Below, piece after piece: positions 8,869 through 18,055 of a stretch of DNA of 64,000 bases (positions are counted from its first letter, which is position 1; every line of letters begins with the position of its first letter). The notes under the pieces are model-generated. The model did not search any database and was not told the DNA's origin. It saw nothing but the letters and a program-made list of their open reading frames with translations. A program made the translations under genes and the position numbers. This DNA is from Clostridium sp. CMCC3677 (GTDB lineage Bacteria > Bacillota > Clostridia > Clostridiales > Clostridiaceae). The stretch spans positions 152,046 to 216,045 of the forward strand of contig NZ_JAMQHS010000009.1 of the NCBI RefSeq assembly GCF_023845585.1. Reading direction: 5' to 3'.

Positions 8869-11136
8869 ATGGAAAATGAACTTAAACTTTTACTTAAAGG
8901 TTTGGATTGTGCTAATTGTGCTAACAAAATTGAAAGAAAAGTCAATGATATAGAAGAGGTTATTGAAGCTAATATGAATTTTTCTTTAGGAAAATTAACT
9001 GTTAAATTGCATGAAAATAAGGATAAAGATAAAGTTTTTAATGTTATTAAAGATATAATTAATAAATTAGAACCAGATGTAATTGTAATTCATCAAAAAA
9101 ATAATTTTAATAATAATTTAAATATAAAAAAATTAGATTATGGTAAAAAATGTAATAAATCTTGTTGTAGTCATGATCATTATTCAGCTCATAATCATAT
9201 TGCTAAGCAAATACATTCTCATGATAATGAGCATAATCATATTGAAAATATCTCACATAGTCACGAATTAAATGAGAAGACAGGCTTCTTTAATAAAAAG
9301 AATTTTTTTTATGAAAATCAAATATTTATAATAGGATTAATTTTATATTTAATTGCTATTTTGTTTAAAGAAAATAGTTATTTAGACATTTCTATATTTG
9401 TTCTTAGTTATATTTTAATTGGTGGTGATGTATTAAAAACTGCTTTTAAAAATATTTTAAGAGGTGAAATTTTTGATGAAAATTTCTTGATGACTATAGC
9501 AACAGTAGGGGCATTAGCAATAGGTGAATATCCAGAAGCTGTTGGAGTTATGATGTTTTATAAGATAGGGGAATTATTTCAAGGATATGCAGTCAATAAA
9601 TCAAGAAAATCTATAACATCACTTATGAATATACGTCCAGAGTATGCAAATATAATTACTGAACATGGAGAAAAAAGGGTATCTCCAGAGGAAGTTAAAA
9701 TTAATGATTTTATAGTTATAAAACCTGGAGAAAGGATACCTCTTGATGGTATAGTAACAGACGGAAAAGGAAGTATAGATACATCAGCATTAACAGGGGA
9801 ATCACTTCCTAGAGAAGTCAATATAGGTGATGAATTATTATCAGGAAGCATAAACTTAAGTTCAGTTATAAAATTAAAAGTCACTAAAATTTTTAGTGAA
9901 TCAACAGTGTCTAAAATATTAAACTTAGTAGAAAATTCAAGTAGTAAAAAAGCTAAGACAGAGAAGTTTATTACTAAATTTTCAAGACTATATACTCCAA
10001 TAGTAGTGTTTTTAGCAATAGCTGTTGCGATAATTCCTCCAATTATAATTCCAGGGCAAGTATTTTCAGATTGGATATATAGAGCATTAATCTTTTTAGT
10101 AATATCATGTCCATGTGCACTAGTAATTTCTGTTCCATTAGGACTTTTTGCAGGAATTGGAGGGGCATCTAAAAAGGGGATTTTAATAAAGGGTGGAAAC
10201 TATATTGAAGTTTTAAAAAATGTTGAAACTATTGTATTTGATAAAACAGGAACTTTAACAAAAGGAGTATTTAAAGTTACAGAAATTAATTCAATAGACA
10301 TGAATAAAGAAGACTTTTTAAGAATTGTGGCTTTAGGTGAAAGTTTTTCTAATCATCCAATTGCTCAATCAATAGTAAAAGAATTTAAAGGTAAATTAGA
10401 AAAGAAACAGGTAGAAAATTATCAAGAATTATCTGGACACGGAGTAAAAGCTACAATTGAAGGGAAAAATGTTATATTAGGTAATTATAAGTTACTTGAA
10501 GATAATCATATTAATATAGAAAAAGTAGAAAAAACAGGAACTGTAGTATATGTTGTAATAAATAATAAATATAGTGGGAATATAGTAATAGCAGATCAAA
10601 TAAAGGAAGATTCAATTGAAGCAATCAAAAAATTAAAAATGATTGGAATAAAGAAAACGGTAATGCTTACAGGTGATAATAAGAGTGTAGCAAACAGTGT
10701 TGCAAAAAATATAGGTGTAGATCAAGTGAAGAGTGAGCTTTTACCAGGGGATAAAGTATTAGAGATTGAAAAGTTAATATCTAGTAGCACTTCAAAAGGT
10801 AAAGTAATGTTTGTTGGTGATGGAATAAATGATGCACCGGTTCTTGCAAGAGCCGATATAGGTATCGCAATGGGGGGTATAGGATCTGATGCAGCAATAG
10901 AAGCAGCAGATGTTGTTCTTATGAAAGATAACCCCTTAGCATTAGTTGATGCAATAAAAATAGCAAAGAAAACTAATTCTATATTATGGCAAAATATAAT
11001 TTTTGCTCTTGGGGTAAAGATATTTGTATTACTATTAGGTGCATTAGGAATTGCAAATATGTGGGAAGCAGTATTTGCGGATGTAGGTGTTACTTTAATT
11101 GCTATATTAAATTCTATGAGGAGTTTAAAAAACTAA
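8869..11136 (+). CDS. cadA: P1B-type heavy-metal-transporting ATPase (Cd/Zn/Pb efflux)
   Basis: 755 residues. An N-terminal HMA domain carries GLDCANC (Cys14, Cys17). Residues about 95-137 form a linker rich in His and Cys (CCSHDHYSAHNH, IHSHDNEHNH, SHSHE). The membrane region has the metal-selecting CPC motif at 414-416. The catalytic parts are TGES, DKTGT with phosphorylated Asp458, the P1B HP motif (SNHPIAQSI), and GDGINDAP. CPC with a CadC-type repressor indicates export of Zn(II), Cd(II) or Pb(II) across the cell membrane. The His-rich stretch is a likely extra metal-binding or sensing segment. Confidence 0.93.
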   Translation: MENELKLLLKGLDCANCANKIERKVNDIEEVIEANMNFSLGKLTVKLHENKDKDKVFNVIKDIINKLEPDVIVIHQKNNFNNNLNIKKLDYGKKCNKSCCSHDHYSAHNHIAKQIHSHDNEHNHIENISHSHELNEKTGFFNKKNFFYENQIFIIGLILYLIAILFKENSYLDISIFVLSYILIGGDVLKTAFKNILRGEIFDENFLMTIATVGALAIGEYPEAVGVMMFYKIGELFQGYAVNKSRKSITSLMNIRPEYANIITEHGEKRVSPEEVKINDFIVIKPGERIPLDGIVTDGKGSIDTSALTGESLPREVNIGDELLSGSINLSSVIKLKVTKIFSESTVSKILNLVENSSSKKAKTEKFITKFSRLYTPIVVFLAIAVAIIPPIIIPGQVFSDWIYRALIFLVISCPCALVISVPLGLFAGIGGASKKGILIKGGNYIEVLKNVETIVFDKTGTLTKGVFKVTEINSIDMNKEDFLRIVALGESFSNHPIAQSIVKEFKGKLEKKQVENYQELSGHGVKATIEGKNVILGNYKLLEDNHINIEKVEKTGTVVYVVINNKYSGNIVIADQIKEDSIEAIKKLKMIGIKKTVMLTGDNKSVANSVAKNIGVDQVKSELLPGDKVLEIEKLISSSTSKGKVMFVGDGINDAPVLARADIGIAMGGIGSDAAIEAADVVLMKDNPLALVDAIKIAKKTNSILWQNIIFALGVKIFVLLLGALGIANMWEAVFADVGVTLIAILNSMRSLKN

Positions 11137-11146
11137 TTAAATTAAA

Positions 11147-11248
11147 GGCTCTGTTTTAAATGTGACAATACTCATTTTAGCATTCCTAAGTTCAATTACT
11201 CCGCTTACTTTGCTTATGCATATATCAACACTCTGATAAAACAGAGAC
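11147..11248. mobile_element. Small IS-like hairpin element, copy 2
   Basis: 102 bp from GGCTCTGTTTTA to TAAAACAGAGAC (one mismatch in the right end). It is flanked by the exact 8-bp direct repeat AAATTAAA (11139-11146 and 11249-11256). The right arm (TACTCCG, ACTTTGCTTATGCATATATCAAC) matches copies 1 and 3; the left interior instead has TCATTTTAGCATTCCTAAGTTCAA, also found inside copy 3. The element lies 10 bp after the cadA stop and before the operon terminator. Confidence 0.8.
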
Positions 11249-11294
11249 AAATTAAAAAAAGAGTTATATTTTATAATAAATCATAAAATAATAA

Positions 11295-11330
11295 TAAGAG
11301 CAGCTTTTAATGTAGCTGCTCTTAAATTTT
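11295..11330 (+). terminator. Intrinsic terminator of cadCA
   Basis: AAGAGCAGCT pairs perfectly with AGCTGCTCTT, followed by AAATTTTTTG. It is separated from cadA by hairpin element copy 2, so the element is probably co-transcribed. Confidence 0.88.
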
Positions 11331-11680
11331 TTGAATTTTAATTTAATACTACTATGTAAACATTTTTAATTTTTATAAAAAATAATTATTAAAGATAAGC
11401 CTAGAAAAAAATAAAATTTTATATTATGATAAAATATAGGTGATTTTTATATCAACTTATAATTTTGTTTAGATGATAATGATTTACAGGTGTTTTAAGT
11501 ATGTTGTATATGTGTTTTTAGTAAGTTATTAAAATAACATTTGTGTTATTAACTAGTATGTTAAAATAATATTTTTCTAATACTTTAAAGTTTAGATTTT
11601 AAGATTTATTAGAATAAATAGCAATAAATTGGACTTTTAGAGAAAAGATTAAGTATAAATAAAAAATAAGGAGTAATGAT
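11331..11680. other. A+T-rich leader region of rex
   Basis: 350 bases without a recognisable gene. It contains the palindrome GTTATTAAAATAAC at 11525-11538 and the related GTTATTAAC just downstream, which differ from the Rex consensus. They could be an operator of rex, but nothing supports a particular protein. Confidence 0.4.
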
Positions 11681-12313
11681 ATGGATAAAAATAAGAATAT
11701 ATCTATGGCAGTTATAAAGAGATTGCCTAAATATCATAGGTATCTTAATGAACTTATGAAAAATGATGTAGATAGAATATCGTCAAAGGAACTTGGAGAA
11801 AAAATAGGGTTTACAGCATCTCAAATCAGACAAGATTTGAATTGTTTTGGCGATTTTGGTCAGCAAGGATATGGGTATAACGTTAAGGAATTATATACGC
11901 AAATTAACTCAATATTAGGATTAGATAAGGAATATAATGCTGTTTTAATTGGGGCAGGTAATATAGGGCAGGCAATAGCTAATTATACTAGATTTGATAA
12001 ATTAGGAATTATGATAACAGCTATTTTTGATGCAAATCCTAAACTTATAGGCATAAAAATTAGAGATATTGAAATTAGGGATATTGATGAATTAGGAAGC
12101 TTTCTTAAGTCAGATTCAATAGATATTGGAGTTATATGTGTGCCTAAAAAAAGTGCACAAAAGGTTAGTGATGAATTGATAAATGGAGGAATAAGAGGTA
12201 TTTGGAATTTTGCACCTATAGATTTGGTTGTGCCAGAAGATGTAAAAGTTGAAAATGTTCATTTAAGTGAGAGTGTATCGACATTGATTTATCAATTACA
12301 TCAGCAAAGATAG
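11681..12313 (+). CDS. rex: Redox-sensing transcriptional repressor Rex
   Basis: 210 residues, the family length. The N-terminal winged helix has SSKELGEKIGFTASQIRQDL and GQQGYGYNV, and the NADH-binding Rossmann domain has VLIGAGNIGQAIANY. The C-terminal swap helix (VSTLIYQLHQQR) is present. In the family, Rex represses fermentation genes when NAD+/NADH is high and leaves DNA when NADH rises. Two textbook Rex operators lie between this gene and crt, so the butyryl-CoA operon next door is its evident target. AAGGAG precedes the ATG. Confidence 0.95.
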   Translation: MDKNKNISMAVIKRLPKYHRYLNELMKNDVDRISSKELGEKIGFTASQIRQDLNCFGDFGQQGYGYNVKELYTQINSILGLDKEYNAVLIGAGNIGQAIANYTRFDKLGIMITAIFDANPKLIGIKIRDIEIRDIDELGSFLKSDSIDIGVICVPKKSAQKVSDELINGGIRGIWNFAPIDLVVPEDVKVENVHLSESVSTLIYQLHQQR

Positions 12314-12437
12314 AGTGAGAATTTGAGGGGTTATATAAAAAATATGCTAATAATACAATATTTTATTGCAAATAATAATTATAAGTATTATAATTTAAGA
12401 AAAGAAAGATATTGGTTGCATATTTTTTTGCAAGCAA

Positions 12438-12455
12438 TTGTTAATATTATAACAA
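12438..12455. promoter_or_regulatory. Rex operator 1
   Basis: TTGTTAATATTATAACAA, an 18-bp inverted repeat matching the known Rex site (TTGTTAA-N4-TTAACAA with one shift). It stands 224 bp upstream of crt. A degenerate third half-site, TTGTTGACATTATAA, starts at 12467. Confidence 0.85.
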
Positions 12456-12512
12456 TTGGCGACAATTGTTGACATTATAAGACTATTACAAGCCTTTTAT
12501 TTTTAAATTTAA

Positions 12513-12530
12513 TTGTTAATATTATAACAA
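12513..12530. promoter_or_regulatory. Rex operator 2
   Basis: The same 18-mer as operator 1, TTGTTAATATTATAACAA, 75 bp further on (centre to centre, about seven helical turns) and 132 bp before the crt ATG. The identical spacing phase would put two Rex dimers on one face of the DNA. The rest of the 12314-12661 gap is A+T-rich with no gene; the -10 of the crt promoter was not identified with certainty. Confidence 0.88.
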
Positions 12531-12661
12531 TTTTAATTTAAAAATAAATTGTTAAGAATTGTTTAGAATTAATTTTTACCATATCTAAAACCTAAAAATA
12601 CAAATTTATTTAAGTAAAAAACATAAATTTAAATATATAAGTTTAAGGGAGGATTATAAAG

Positions 12662-13444
12662 ATGGAATTAAAAAATGTAATTCTTGAAAAAGAGGATCAT
12701 TTAGCAATTGTTACAATTAATAGACCAAAAGCTTTAAATGCATTAAACTCAGAAACATTAAAAGATTTAGACTCAGTTTTAGAAAATTTAGAAAACGATA
12801 GCAATATATATGCAGTTATTTTAACTGGTGCAGGAGAAAAATCTTTTGTTGCTGGAGCAGATATATCAGAAATGAAAGACCTTAATGAAGAACAAGGTAG
12901 AGAATTTGGAGAATTGGGAAATAAAGTATTCCTAAGATTAGAAAATTTAGACAAACCTGTAATTGCAGCTATTTCAGGATTTGCTTTAGGTGGCGGATGT
13001 GAATTATCTATGTCATGTGATATAAGAATAGCTTCAGAAAAAGCAAAATTTGGTCAACCAGAAGCAGGTCTTGGAATAACACCTGGATTTGGTGGAACTC
13101 AAAGATTAGCTAGAATAGTAGGACTAGGAAAAGCTAAGGAAATGATTTATACATGCGATATAATCAAAGCAGAAGAAGCTTATAGAATAGGATTAGTTAA
13201 TAAAGTAGTTTCATTAGAAAGTTTAATGGATGAAGCAAAAGCTATGGCTAATAAAATAATAGCAAACGCTCCAATAGCTGTTAAACTTTGTAAAGATGCA
13301 ATCAATAGAGGCATGCAAGTTTCTATAGATAAAGCAGTCTTAATTGAAGCTGAAGATTTTGGAAAATGTTTTGCTTCTGAAGATCAAACAGAAGGAATGA
13401 CTGCATTCTTAGAAAGAAGAGAAAAGAACTTCAAAAATAAATAA
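12662..13444 (+). CDS. crt: 3-hydroxybutyryl-CoA dehydratase (crotonase)
   Basis: 260 residues of the enoyl-CoA hydratase family. The substrate-binding FVAGADISEM, oxyanion-hole loop ALGGGCELSMSCDIR and the catalytic EAGLGITPGFGGTQRL are all present. It converts 3-hydroxybutyryl-CoA to crotonyl-CoA in butyrate formation. It is first in the operon crt-bcd-etfB-etfA-hbd; AGGGAGG stands before the ATG and two Rex sites are upstream, so expression should follow the NADH level. Confidence 0.96.
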   Translation: MELKNVILEKEDHLAIVTINRPKALNALNSETLKDLDSVLENLENDSNIYAVILTGAGEKSFVAGADISEMKDLNEEQGREFGELGNKVFLRLENLDKPVIAAISGFALGGGCELSMSCDIRIASEKAKFGQPEAGLGITPGFGGTQRLARIVGLGKAKEMIYTCDIIKAEEAYRIGLVNKVVSLESLMDEAKAMANKIIANAPIAVKLCKDAINRGMQVSIDKAVLIEAEDFGKCFASEDQTEGMTAFLERREKNFKNK

Positions 13445-13528
13445 TATTTATAAAATAAGTTAAAAATCTATTGCAGATTTATATATATTCATCATCAATA
13501 GAGTGTAATCAATAAGGAGGGTAATTTA

Positions 13529-14668
13529 ATGAATTTCCAATTAACTAGAGAACAAGAATTAGTACAACAAATGGTTAGAGAATTCGCTGAAAACGAAGTA
13601 AAACCAATTGCTGCTGAAGTGGATGAAACTGAAAGATTCCCAATGGAAAACGTTGAAAAAATGGGTAAAATAGGCATGATGGGTATACCATTTGCTAAAG
13701 AATTTGGAGGAGCAGGTGGAGATGTTCTTTCATATATAATGACAGTTGAAGAATTGTCAAAAGTGTGTGCAACAACAGGAGTTATAGTTTCAGCTCATAC
13801 TTCATTATGTGCATCAGTAATAAACGAACATGGTACTCCAGACCAAAAAGCAAAATACTTACCAGATCTTTGTCAAGGTAAGAAAATAGGTGCTTTCGGT
13901 TTAACTGAACCAGGTGCTGGAACAGATGCTGCTGGACAACAAACAACAGCTGTATTAGATGGAGATCACTATGTATTAAATGGATCAAAAATCTTCATAA
14001 CTAATGGTGGAGTTGCTGAAACTTTCATAATCTTCGCTATGACTGATAAGAGCCAAGGAACTAAAGGAATTTCAGCTTTCATAGTTGAAAAATCTTTCCC
14101 AGGATTCTCAATCGGTAAATTAGAAGATAAAATGGGAATCAGAGGATCTTCTACTACTGAACTTGTAATGGAAGATTGTATAGTACCAAAAGAAAACTTA
14201 ATCGGTAAAGAAGGTAAAGGTTTTGGTATAGCAATGAAGACTCTTGATGGAGGAAGAATTGGTATAGCTGCTCAAGCTTTAGGTATCGCAGAAGGTGCTT
14301 TTGAAGAAGCTGTTAACTACATGAAAGAAAGAAAACAATTCAGAAGACCATTATCAGCTCAACAAGGTTTACAATGGTATATTGCTGAAATGGACGTTAA
14401 GATAGAAGCTGCAAGACATTTAGTATATAAAGCTGCTTGCAAGAAACAAAATGGACAACCATACTCAGTAGATGCTGCAAGAGCTAAGTTATTTGCTGCA
14501 GAAGTTGCAATGGATGTTACAACTAAAGCAGTTCAAATCTTTGGTGGATATGGTTACACTAAAGATTATCCAGTAGAAAGAATGATGAGAGATGCTAAGA
14601 TAACTGAAATTTATGAAGGAACTTCAGAAGTTCAAAAAATGGTTATCGCAGGAAGCATTTTAAGATAA
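13529..14668 (+). CDS. bcd: Butyryl-CoA dehydrogenase
   Basis: 379 residues, short-chain acyl-CoA dehydrogenase. Seen are FGLTEPGAGTDAAGQ (FAD contact), KIFITNGG, the RMMRDAKITEIYEGTSEVQ end with the catalytic Glu of EIYEG, and IFGGYGYTKDYP. It reduces crotonyl-CoA to butyryl-CoA in a complex with the EtfBA pair encoded next, bifurcating electrons from NADH to ferredoxin in clostridia. AAGGAGG precedes the ATG; 84 bp separate it from crt. Codon use is richer in G/C-ending codons (ttc, atc, aac) than the flanking genes, fitting very high expression. Confidence 0.97.
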   Translation: MNFQLTREQELVQQMVREFAENEVKPIAAEVDETERFPMENVEKMGKIGMMGIPFAKEFGGAGGDVLSYIMTVEELSKVCATTGVIVSAHTSLCASVINEHGTPDQKAKYLPDLCQGKKIGAFGLTEPGAGTDAAGQQTTAVLDGDHYVLNGSKIFITNGGVAETFIIFAMTDKSQGTKGISAFIVEKSFPGFSIGKLEDKMGIRGSSTTELVMEDCIVPKENLIGKEGKGFGIAMKTLDGGRIGIAAQALGIAEGAFEEAVNYMKERKQFRRPLSAQQGLQWYIAEMDVKIEAARHLVYKAACKKQNGQPYSVDAARAKLFAAEVAMDVTTKAVQIFGGYGYTKDYPVERMMRDAKITEIYEGTSEVQKMVIAGSILR

Positions 14669-14687
14669 TAGAGGGAGGACTTTTATA

Positions 14688-15470
14688 ATGAATATAGTAG
14701 TTTGTGTAAAACAAGTTCCAGATACTACAGCTGTAAAGATTGATCCTAAGACTGGTACATTAATAAGAGATGGTGTTCCATCAATTATGAATCCAGAAGA
14801 TAAGCACGCATTAGAAGGTGCATTACAATTAAAAGAGACTTTAGGTGCAAAGGTAACTGTTATAAGCATGGGTCTTCCAATGGCTAAGGCTACATTAAGA
14901 GAAGCACTATGCATGGGAGCTGACGAAGCTATCCTATTAACAGACAGAGCATTAGGAGGAGCAGATACTTTAGCTACTTCAAAAGCATTAGCAGGAGTTA
15001 TAGCTAAATTAGATTATGATCTAGTATTTGCAGGAAGACAAGCTATCGATGGAGATACTGCTCAAGTTGGACCAGAAATAGCTGAACATTTAAACATACC
15101 TCAAGTTACTTATGTTCAAGGCGTTGAAGCTAAGAATGAAGGAACTTTATTAGTAAACAGAGCATTAGAAGATGGATATGAAAAAATTGAAATAAAGACT
15201 CCATGTCTATTAACTGCAATTGAAGAATTAAATGAAGCAAGATATATGAATGTTGCAAACATATTCTCAACTAACGATGATCAAATCAAAGTTATGAGTG
15301 CAGATGATATAGATGTAGATAAGGCTGAATTAGGACTTAAGGGTTCACCTACAAAGGTTAAAAAGTCAATGACTAAAGAAGTTAAGGGAGCAGGCGAAGT
15401 TGTTAACAAGCCAGCTAAAGAAGCAGTAACTTACGTTTTAGGCAAATTACAAGAAAAACACTACATCTAG
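14688..15470 (+). CDS. etfB: Electron transfer flavoprotein beta subunit
   Basis: 260 residues. It starts MNIVVCVKQVPDT and has the ETF beta signature region VNRALEDGYEKIEIKTPCLLT and the GRQAIDGDTAQVGPEIAEHL segment. It pairs with EtfA and Bcd to bifurcate electrons: NADH reduces crotonyl-CoA and ferredoxin together. It is 19 bp after bcd with GAGGGAGG upstream, so tightly co-translated. Confidence 0.97.
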   Translation: MNIVVCVKQVPDTTAVKIDPKTGTLIRDGVPSIMNPEDKHALEGALQLKETLGAKVTVISMGLPMAKATLREALCMGADEAILLTDRALGGADTLATSKALAGVIAKLDYDLVFAGRQAIDGDTAQVGPEIAEHLNIPQVTYVQGVEAKNEGTLLVNRALEDGYEKIEIKTPCLLTAIEELNEARYMNVANIFSTNDDQIKVMSADDIDVDKAELGLKGSPTKVKKSMTKEVKGAGEVVNKPAKEAVTYVLGKLQEKHYI

Positions 15471-15492
15471 GATAATAGGAGGGTAATTTATT

Positions 15493-16500
15493 ATGAATAT
15501 AGCAGATTACAGAGGCGTTTGGGTCTTTGCAGAACAAAGAGAAGGCGAATTACAAAAAGTATCTTTAGAATTACTTGGCGAAGGTAGAAAAATTGCTGAT
15601 AAGCTAGGAGTTAAGTTAACAGCATTATTATTAGGTAATAATATTGAAAACTTATCTAAAACATTAGCAGAACATGGTGCAGATGAAGTTTTAGTTGCAG
15701 ATGACAAAAACTTAGAACACTACACTACTGATGCTTATACAAAAGTTATTTGTGATTTAGCAAATGAAAGAAAACCAGGAATATTATTTATAGGAGCTAC
15801 TTTCATCGGAAGAGATTTAGGTCCTAGAGTTGCAGCTAGATTATCAACTGGATTAACTGCTGACTGTACATCATTAGATGTTGAAGTTGAAGATGGAGCT
15901 TTATTAGCTACTAGACCAGCATTCGGTGGTAACTTAATGGCTACAATCGCTTGTCCAGAACATAGACCACAAATGGCTACAGTAAGACCAGGAGTTTTCG
16001 GTAAAGTAAATACTGATGGAAGCAAATGTACTGTAGAAAAAGTAGAAGTTAAACTTGCTGATAGTGATGTTAGAACTAAAGTTGTAGAAATCATTAAAGC
16101 ACACAAAGATGTTGTAGATATATCAGAAGCTAAAATACTTGTTGCTGGTGGTAGAGGAATGGGTTCAAAAGAAAACTTTACTTTATTACAAGAATTAGCA
16201 GAAGTTTTAGACGGAACTGTAGCTGGATCAAGAGCTGCTGTTGATAATGGTTGGTTAGAAAGAGATTACCAAGTTGGACAAACTGGTAAGACTGTAAGAC
16301 CATCAATCTACATTGCTTGTGGTATTTCAGGAGCAATTCAACACGTTGCTGGTATGCAAGAATCAGATATGATTATAGCTATCAACAAAGATGAAACTGC
16401 ACCAATAATGCAAGTTGCAGATTATGCTATAGTTGGAGATGTTAAGAAGGTTTTACCTGAATTAATAGCTCAAGCTAAAGCTGTAAAGAGTGCTGAATAA
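15493..16500 (+). CDS. etfA: Electron transfer flavoprotein alpha subunit (butyryl-CoA dehydrogenase complex)
   Basis: 335 residues, complete. It has GATFIGRDLGPRVAARL in domain I, GGRGMGSKENF and the FAD-binding QTGKTVRPSIYIACGISGA with INKDETAPIMQVADYAIVGD. It holds the electron-carrying FAD of the Bcd-EtfAB complex. TAGGAGGG precedes the ATG, 22 bp after etfB. It is a paralogue of the lactate-linked EtfA at the left edge, with clearly different sequence and codon use. Confidence 0.97.
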   Translation: MNIADYRGVWVFAEQREGELQKVSLELLGEGRKIADKLGVKLTALLLGNNIENLSKTLAEHGADEVLVADDKNLEHYTTDAYTKVICDLANERKPGILFIGATFIGRDLGPRVAARLSTGLTADCTSLDVEVEDGALLATRPAFGGNLMATIACPEHRPQMATVRPGVFGKVNTDGSKCTVEKVEVKLADSDVRTKVVEIIKAHKDVVDISEAKILVAGGRGMGSKENFTLLQELAEVLDGTVAGSRAAVDNGWLERDYQVGQTGKTVRPSIYIACGISGAIQHVAGMQESDMIIAINKDETAPIMQVADYAIVGDVKKVLPELIAQAKAVKSAE

Positions 16501-16536
16501 TTAAAATATTATAGTGTAAAATTATTATAGATTTTA

Positions 16537-16572
16537 ATCCTTCATTAAAAGATATTTCTTTTAATGAAGGAT
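16537..16572 (+). promoter_or_regulatory. Perfect 15-bp stem-loop between etfA and hbd
   Basis: ATCCTTCATTAAAAG pairs base for base with CTTTTAATGAAGGAT over a 6-nt loop. No T-run follows, so it is not an ordinary terminator. It may stabilise or process the upstream mRNA or reduce read-through into hbd. Confidence 0.7.
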
Positions 16573-16602
16573 ATTTATAAAACATTTAAGGGGGATTTAT
16601 CA

Positions 16603-17451
16603 ATGAAAAAAGTTTTTGTACTTGGTGCTGGAACAATGGGTGCTGGAATAGTTCAAGCATTCGCACAACATGGTTATGAAGTAATCGTAAGAGATATAAA
16701 AGATGAATTTGTTGAAAGAGGAATAGCTGGAATCAACAAAGGTTTAACTAAGCAAGTTGCTAAAGGAAGAATGACTGAAGAAGTTAAAGAAGAAATTCTT
16801 TCAAGAATTTCAGGAACTACTGATATGAAATTAGCTGCTGACTGCGATTTAGTAGTAGAAGCTGCTATTGAAAACATGAAAATAAAGAAAGAAATATTTG
16901 CTGAATTAGATGGAATCTGTAAGCCAGAAACAATCTTAGCATCTAACACTTCTTCTTTATCAATAACTGAAGTTGCTTCAGCAACTAAGAGAGCTGATAA
17001 AGTTATCGGAATGCATTTCTTCAACCCAGCTCCAGTAATGAAGCTTGTTGAAATTATCAGAGGAATGGCTACTTCACAAGAAACTTTCGATGCTATAAAA
17101 GAATTAACAGTAGCAATTGAAAAGAATCCAGTAGAAGTTGCAGAAGCTCCAGGATTTGTTGTAAATAGAATATTAATTCCAATGATCAACGAAGGAATTG
17201 GAATATTAGCAGAAGGTATAGCTTCAGTTGAAGATATAGATACAGCTATGAAATATGGCGCAAATCATCCAATGGGACCTTTAGCATTAGGAGATCTTAT
17301 CGGATTAGACGTATGTTTAGCTATCATGGATGTTTTATATAATGAAACAGGAGATACTAAATACAGAGCTCATAGCTTATTAAGAAAATATGTAAGAGCT
17401 GGATGGTTAGGAAGAAAGACTGGAAAAGGTTTCTACGACTATTCAAGATAA
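16603..17451 (+). CDS. hbd: 3-hydroxybutyryl-CoA dehydrogenase
   Basis: 282 residues from the ATG at 16603, which follows AAGGGGGA; the longer frame upstream runs through the stem-loop and is not used. The NAD-binding [17 protein letters not shown], the catalytic region [16 protein letters not shown] and the C-terminal [11 protein letters not shown] are present. It reduces acetoacetyl-CoA to 3-hydroxybutyryl-CoA, the step before Crt. It is the last gene of the Rex-controlled operon; thiolase is not encoded nearby. Confidence 0.97.
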   Translation: MKKVFVLGAGTMGAGIVQAFAQHGYEVIVRDIKDEFVERGIAGINKGLTKQVAKGRMTEEVKEEILSRISGTTDMKLAADCDLVVEAAIENMKIKKEIFAELDGICKPETILASNTSSLSITEVASATKRADKVIGMHFFNPAPVMKLVEIIRGMATSQETFDAIKELTVAIEKNPVEVAEAPGFVVNRILIPMINEGIGILAEGIASVEDIDTAMKYGANHPMGPLALGDLIGLDVCLAIMDVLYNETGDTKYRAHSLLRKYVRAGWLGRKTGKGFYDYSR

Positions 17452-17463
17452 TATTACATTTTT

Positions 17464-17494
17464 GGACTCAAGCATTATGCTTGGGTCTTTTTTT
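17464..17494 (+). terminator. Intrinsic terminator of the butyryl-CoA operon
   Basis: GACTCAAGC pairs with GCTTGGGTC (one G-T pair) across ATTAT, followed by TTTTTTT. Confidence 0.92.
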
Positions 17495-17609
17495 ATTGTT
17501 TAGGAATTTATATTTAATTTTACTTTTGTGTGAATTTTTGTCTTTAAGTAATATATTAAAGTGATATAATGTATTAAGAAAGAATTATTTTCTACAAGGA
17601 GCGTTTTAA

Positions 17610-18044
17610 ATGTTAAAAGAAACAGCAATAAAATATTGGGATGATAAATACGATTTAAATTGTGCAGAGTGCTTAATATATGCATCAAATGAAGAATATG
17701 ATTTGAATTTATCTGACGATGCACTGAAGACAATGGCGGCTTTTGGTGGAGGAATGGCTATAGGGGATGTATGTGGAGTTATTTCTGGAGCTATAGCTGT
17801 AATTGGAATTATGTTTACAGATGTAAGTGGACATAGGAGTCCAGTTGTTAAAGAGATGACTACAGACTTTATAAATAAATTTAAAAATAAGCTTGGAAGT
17901 AATAATTGTATTGAATTAAGGAAAGAATATAGAAAGTCTAAAAAAGAAGGAACTTGTATAGTTATGGTTGAAACTGCAGCAGATATTCTTGAAGGTATTG
18001 TAAATATATATGCTGATTTTAGATTAAATTCTAAGAGGCGCTAA
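17610..18044 (+). CDS. C_GCAxxG_C_C-type small redox protein
   Basis: 144 residues. The order NCAECLIYASNEEY, FGGGMAIGDVCGVISGAIAVIG, then single cysteines (NNCIELR and GTCIVMVE) is that of the C_GCAxxG_C_C protein family, thought to be redox-active or metal-binding through its spaced cysteines. The central motif here reads CGVISGA instead of CGA-SGA. AAGGAG precedes the ATG. No partner genes; function unproven in the family. Confidence 0.78.
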   Translation: MLKETAIKYWDDKYDLNCAECLIYASNEEYDLNLSDDALKTMAAFGGGMAIGDVCGVISGAIAVIGIMFTDVSGHRSPVVKEMTTDFINKFKNKLGSNNCIELRKEYRKSKKEGTCIVMVETAADILEGIVNIYADFRLNSKRR

Positions 18045-18055
18045 TTTAAAAATAA

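Noticed and set aside
11525..11538. Palindrome before rex considered as a Rex autoregulatory site
   Set aside because: GTTATTAAAATAAC does not fit the TTGTTAA-N4-TTAACAA pattern shown by the two real sites.
12469..12497. TTGACA at 12469 as -35 of the crt promoter
   Set aside because: No acceptable -10 box stands 16-18 bases downstream (GCCTTT), so the promoter position was left open.
16564..16602. Upstream ATG start for hbd
   Set aside because: It lies in the stem-loop, has no ribosome binding site, and adds residues not found in Hbd proteins.
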